From: Melitaea cinxia
Taxonomy: Eukaryota > Arthropoda > Insecta > Lepidoptera > Nymphalidae
Assembly: GCF_905220565.1 (NCBI RefSeq)
Contig: NC_059406.1
Location: 3,854,001 to 3,918,000 of the forward strand
DNA: 64,000 nt
Direction of reading: 5' to 3'
The notes under the pieces are model-generated. The model did not search any database. It worked only from the letters and a program-made list of their open reading frames with translations, and had not been told where the DNA came from. Positions 60,855-64,000 of this stretch are shown here, in pieces. The position numbers and the translations under genes were made by a program. The first letter of the stretch is position 1; each line of letters begins with the position of its first letter.

Positions 60855-61593
60855 TAAATTATAAAAGTAATCACTTCAAACAATGTAACTGACACTAAAA
60901 CTGCTTTTTGAAATAACAAATTAAAAACCATTTTGCTTACAGTAGAATAAAATTCTAATAATTTAAATGATTTTCAATTAGTTGAGTAACTTTAAGCCAA
61001 AAGTATATCGAACACGAAATATTTACGTTAAATAAGCTACAAAAGTTAAAATAAAATAATCATAACACTAAACAAAAACTAAGCAACAGTTATTGAACGT
61101 CAAACAAAAAATCATTTGTCGCTGATAGACCTGCGGTTGACATTTATTAATACAATTCATTCGCTTTCTATAACATTATTAACGAAATATCAGCCAACAG
61201 TCCGCAATTTCAAACCTGAATGAATACCAATATCACATTATGGATCTATATAAAAATATAAAAATCCGTCAATTTTCATGCAGACCACGTACAGCGGAGA
61301 TATTACTAATGGAGTCTTCAAAACAGTTTGCACTTATTGAAATATTACTAGTTTAAAATTCTCCCATCGCTTATAAGCTATCGAGTTTATAATAATAGCT
61401 ATTGTTTTTCTTCAAGAGTTAAAAATATGTAGTCCAAGTTGGGGTTCAAATTTTTGAGCGAAAGTATTAAATATGCTCAAATAGAACAGAAATTTACAAA
61501 AATGTAATCTTGATGATTTATATTCTCAACGTAATTTTTTTTTATATTTATCTTAGGTAATAGTATGAAGTTGAAAAGTTCGATTTTTCCGAT
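60855..61593. other. no recognised feature
   Basis: AT-rich. Confidence 0.6.
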
Positions 61594-61787
61594 CTGATTG
61601 TTAGTCCTTGTTGGTCTCCCCAACGTGCCTCGGAGACCACCTGATAGCAATCGGTACTCATAGTAGGGAATATATCTGCCAACCCGCATTGGACCAGCGT
61701 GGTGACTTAAGCTCGGATACTTCTCCTACATGAGGAAAGAGGCCTATGCCCAGTAGTGGGGAATTACAGGTTGAAGCGGATGTTATG
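61594..61787 (+). mobile_element. family A SINE, 5'-truncated
   Basis: Starts in the body (GTTGGTCTCCCCAACGTGCC) and runs to the GGCCTATGCCCAGTAGTGGG tail. No tRNA-like head. Confidence 0.75.
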
Positions 61788-62847
61788 GGCCACTTACTAG
61801 TATAAGTATCTATATATTGACAATTCTCGTTATTGTGATAAAAAGTATTAACAATTACATTGCTCTTGGAAGCTTAAAGCAAAACTTTGGCAGTTTATGA
61901 ATAATGTCATGAATAGGTCATCGAACTCTTTCGTATAAAAATAATGTTAAAATTTGTCACATAAATATTCAAGGAAAAACTAGACCCTGTCTGAACGCAA
62001 TATATAGCTACATTTTTTTTTTTCATAAAGTAAATATACCTCATCTTATGATTCGTGAAAGCTTATTAAGCTTATAATAAGCTATAATAGCTTTATTGGC
62101 ATTATTTGATTCGATAGTAACATATAATAGTTTATATTGTTATAAACAAGACTTAAGTTTATATTTATCATTATCATCTACTTTTATTTTTCTAGTTCTT
62201 AAAATAAAATTAAATTTTATGAGTTTTATGAGTTTATAGCTAAATTAAACATTATGATTAAACTTATTATTTATGTAAATTTGATTACATAACTATCCAA
62301 CACACATCTAGAAAAAGACGGGCTTAAAACCTTACATACCAACCGACTTAAAGACGGGCAAAAAAAATCAACGTAAATATACAAATTTACATACAAAAAT
62401 GTATTCATATTTATTCAAAAAAATATACATGCATAATTACGGCCATACATGCATAAATACCTAAGCACAAAATATTCATACGTCTGGTAACGTCACAAAC
62501 ATGCAAAATGTACTTAACATTTAGACATAGAAAGAGAAAAGAAATGAGAAAGAGACAAAAAAGATTTGCACTCTACATCTTTTAAATGTTTTTAATCTAA
62601 TTTTTGGAAGAGCGTCTATAAATAGCATCTCTAACGAATTTATGGTAAACTAAAAATGAAAATACATATATAAATACATAAAAAAGGATTGTAGAGAAAA
62701 AGATTTATAGTCATTTATTTGTTGTGTGCTTCAGAACCAGGTAACCTTTATCCATTAACGGAACATTGAATTATGCTCTTGTCCCTTTCTACATGTTATT
62801 GAATTTATTCAAGTGAGAAATGCTCCGACGACCCGACGCCGCTGTAT
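61788..62847. other. no recognised feature
   Basis: AT-rich, ACATAAATACAT-like stutters near 62380-62690. Confidence 0.6.
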
Positions 62848-62864
62848 ACCTACAACGTGAACAT
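62848..62864. repeat. 17-bp target duplication of the LINE fragment, left
   Basis: ACCTACAACGTGAACAT, exact copy of 63396-63412. Confidence 0.9.
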
Positions 62865-63395
62865 TTTTTTTGGTATCGCAGGGGAACCCGTTTACGGGTG
62901 ATATCCAGGATGCCCGGGTAGGCATTCCTAGACCATATGTCGGCTTCAGCACTCGGGGGTACAATACCGACCAAAACCCCTGCGGGGCCTTCACCCGCTT
63001 TAATTGGAGGGTCCCGGATATGCAGGCAACAGGATCCTTCAGCGACAGGCTGACCTCGGCGAGAAAGCCAGACTTCTCCTCCATGGGAACTGTCTGGCTC
63101 ACCTCTGAACAATCCCAACGACGCCATGTCTATCAGGACCTGGTTCCCATCCCGGTCCGACACGGGCACAGCGGCGTTACTGGAGGCGCATTAAGAAGCG
63201 CCTCCTACGCACCCCCGTTCGCCACCTGCGGACGGAGGCCTCGTCGACGGCCTCCTCTCTTATCCGTTCGTCATTCTCCTTCTGGGACATTACTGTCTCA
63301 CAGAAGGAGACCATCGCCTTCCAGAACTCATCGTCGCCGAGCATCGCGATGATGACGCTCAGCAGTGACAAGTCGCCTCCGAGGACTGTCGTCAG
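62865..63395 (-). pseudogene. R1-clade-like LINE, 5'-truncated 3' fragment with target duplication
   Basis: GC-rich block against AT-rich flanks. On the minus strand the frame ending near 63177 codes SLLSVIIAMLGDDEFWKAM and VSFCETVMSQKENDERIREE, resembling the C-terminus of R1-type LINE ORF2, followed by 3' UTR and a poly-A (T run at 62865). The 17-bp repeat ACCTACAACGTGAACAT flanks it (62848-62864 and 63396-63412), as expected of target-primed insertion. Clade is from recall of the motif. Confidence 0.75.
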
Positions 63396-63412
63396 ACCTA
63401 CAACGTGAACAT
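63396..63412. repeat. 17-bp target duplication of the LINE fragment, right
   Basis: Exact copy of 62848-62864. Confidence 0.9.
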
Positions 63413-63455
63413 GACTAAATATGAGTCAGCCCAAATATTCCTTTTTTTATATACA

Positions 63456-63714
63456 ACTAGGTCGAGAAAAAAGCGTAAGGCTAACCTGGTGGTATGCGAT
63501 TACCGTAACTTATAGACGTCTACAACACCAGAAGCATCACAAGTGCGTTGCTGACTCAATCTCTAATTCCTTTCAGGAGCTCTGGCCACCTCCTCACCAA
63601 CAGAGACACAACACTGTTTGAAAACAGTATTATTTAGCTGTAATCTTCTACCCCGGGTACCCCAGTCGGGCTGCTTCATAATTTGAGCAGGAAAATTGCT
63701 GTGCCCTACCTCCT
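63456..63714 (-). repeat. interspersed repeat family E, minus strand
   Basis: Reverse complement reads GAGGTAGGGCACAGCAATTT, then the shared core. Partly diverged. Confidence 0.7.
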
Positions 63715-64000
63715 TTAAAGGTTTTATTAAATTATGATTTTTTTATATAATAACTTCAAACAGGAAGAATATACTGGTTCATTAATATTTGATAAGCTTA
63801 AAACTAATTAAACCGAAAATATCATTTATTTGAACGATTGCCATAGAAGTCAACGCGATTGACACCGCAAAAGAGACATAATACCTATAATGATATGATT
63901 TAAAGCATGTTTTTATGTTATCTTGCACATAAATTACAGCTTTGGGCTATATTAGCAGAAAATAAAACAAGTTTCTTGATCATCAACTAATAAATTATCA

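Noticed and set aside
62870..63352. 160-codon plus-strand ORF in the GC-rich block
   Set aside because: Antisense to the LINE fragment; the minus strand carries the recognisable motif, poly-A and target duplications.

Overview
The window is animal nuclear DNA that looks lepidopteran (butterfly or moth). It is AT-rich, has long introns and is crowded with interspersed repeats of kinds common in Lepidoptera: tRNA-derived SINEs, RTE, CR1-like and R1-like LINE fragments, Helitron 3' ends, Tc1 and piggyBac-type elements. No bacterial-style gene layout is present. The lepidopteran assignment is an inference from repeat types and from the host gene, not from a search.

One host protein-coding gene is clear. 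It is a nicotinic acetylcholine receptor alpha subunit, best matched to insect alpha1, in eight + strand coding exons from 23483 to 53982. Joined in phase the exons give 551 residues: signal peptide, ligand-binding domain with the Cys-loop and vicinal CC pair, M1-M3, cytoplasmic loop and M4. Introns 1, 3 and 5 are long (about 14.9, 6.5 and 4.7 kb) and full of transposon remains. All donors are GT and all acceptors AG.

The most striking object is an 8.68-kb errantivirus-type (gypsy-group) endogenous retrovirus at 26330-35008 in intron 1, in the same sense as the receptor gene. It has 235-bp LTRs that read as identical, a 4-bp GATC target duplication, a tRNA-Leu-type primer site, gag, pol and env. 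It sits inside a tRNA-derived SINE that has its own 14-bp target duplication, and another SINE copy at 3661-4006 shows the uninterrupted site. Three expression signals can be read directly: a UUUAAAC slippery heptamer abutting the gag stop, a plausible H-type pseudoknot after it, and a short leader exon whose splice donor would give env its missing ATG. Pol opens with eleven 51-bp tandem repeats and is broken by one frameshift in the reverse transcriptase, so this copy looks young but unable to replicate by itself.

Region by region: 1-23.2 kb is upstream DNA with SINEs, RTE and CR1-like LINE remains, a perfect 35-bp inverted repeat at 8244-8318, a decayed Tc1 element (13827-15462) and an (AT)n tract. 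23.2-54.3 kb is the receptor gene with its intronic transposons, including a piggyBac-like TTAA element (49184-49980) and short elements lying very close to exons 4 and 6. 54.3-64 kb is downstream AT-rich DNA with two more tRNA-type SINEs and an R1-like LINE 3' fragment with a 17-bp target duplication.
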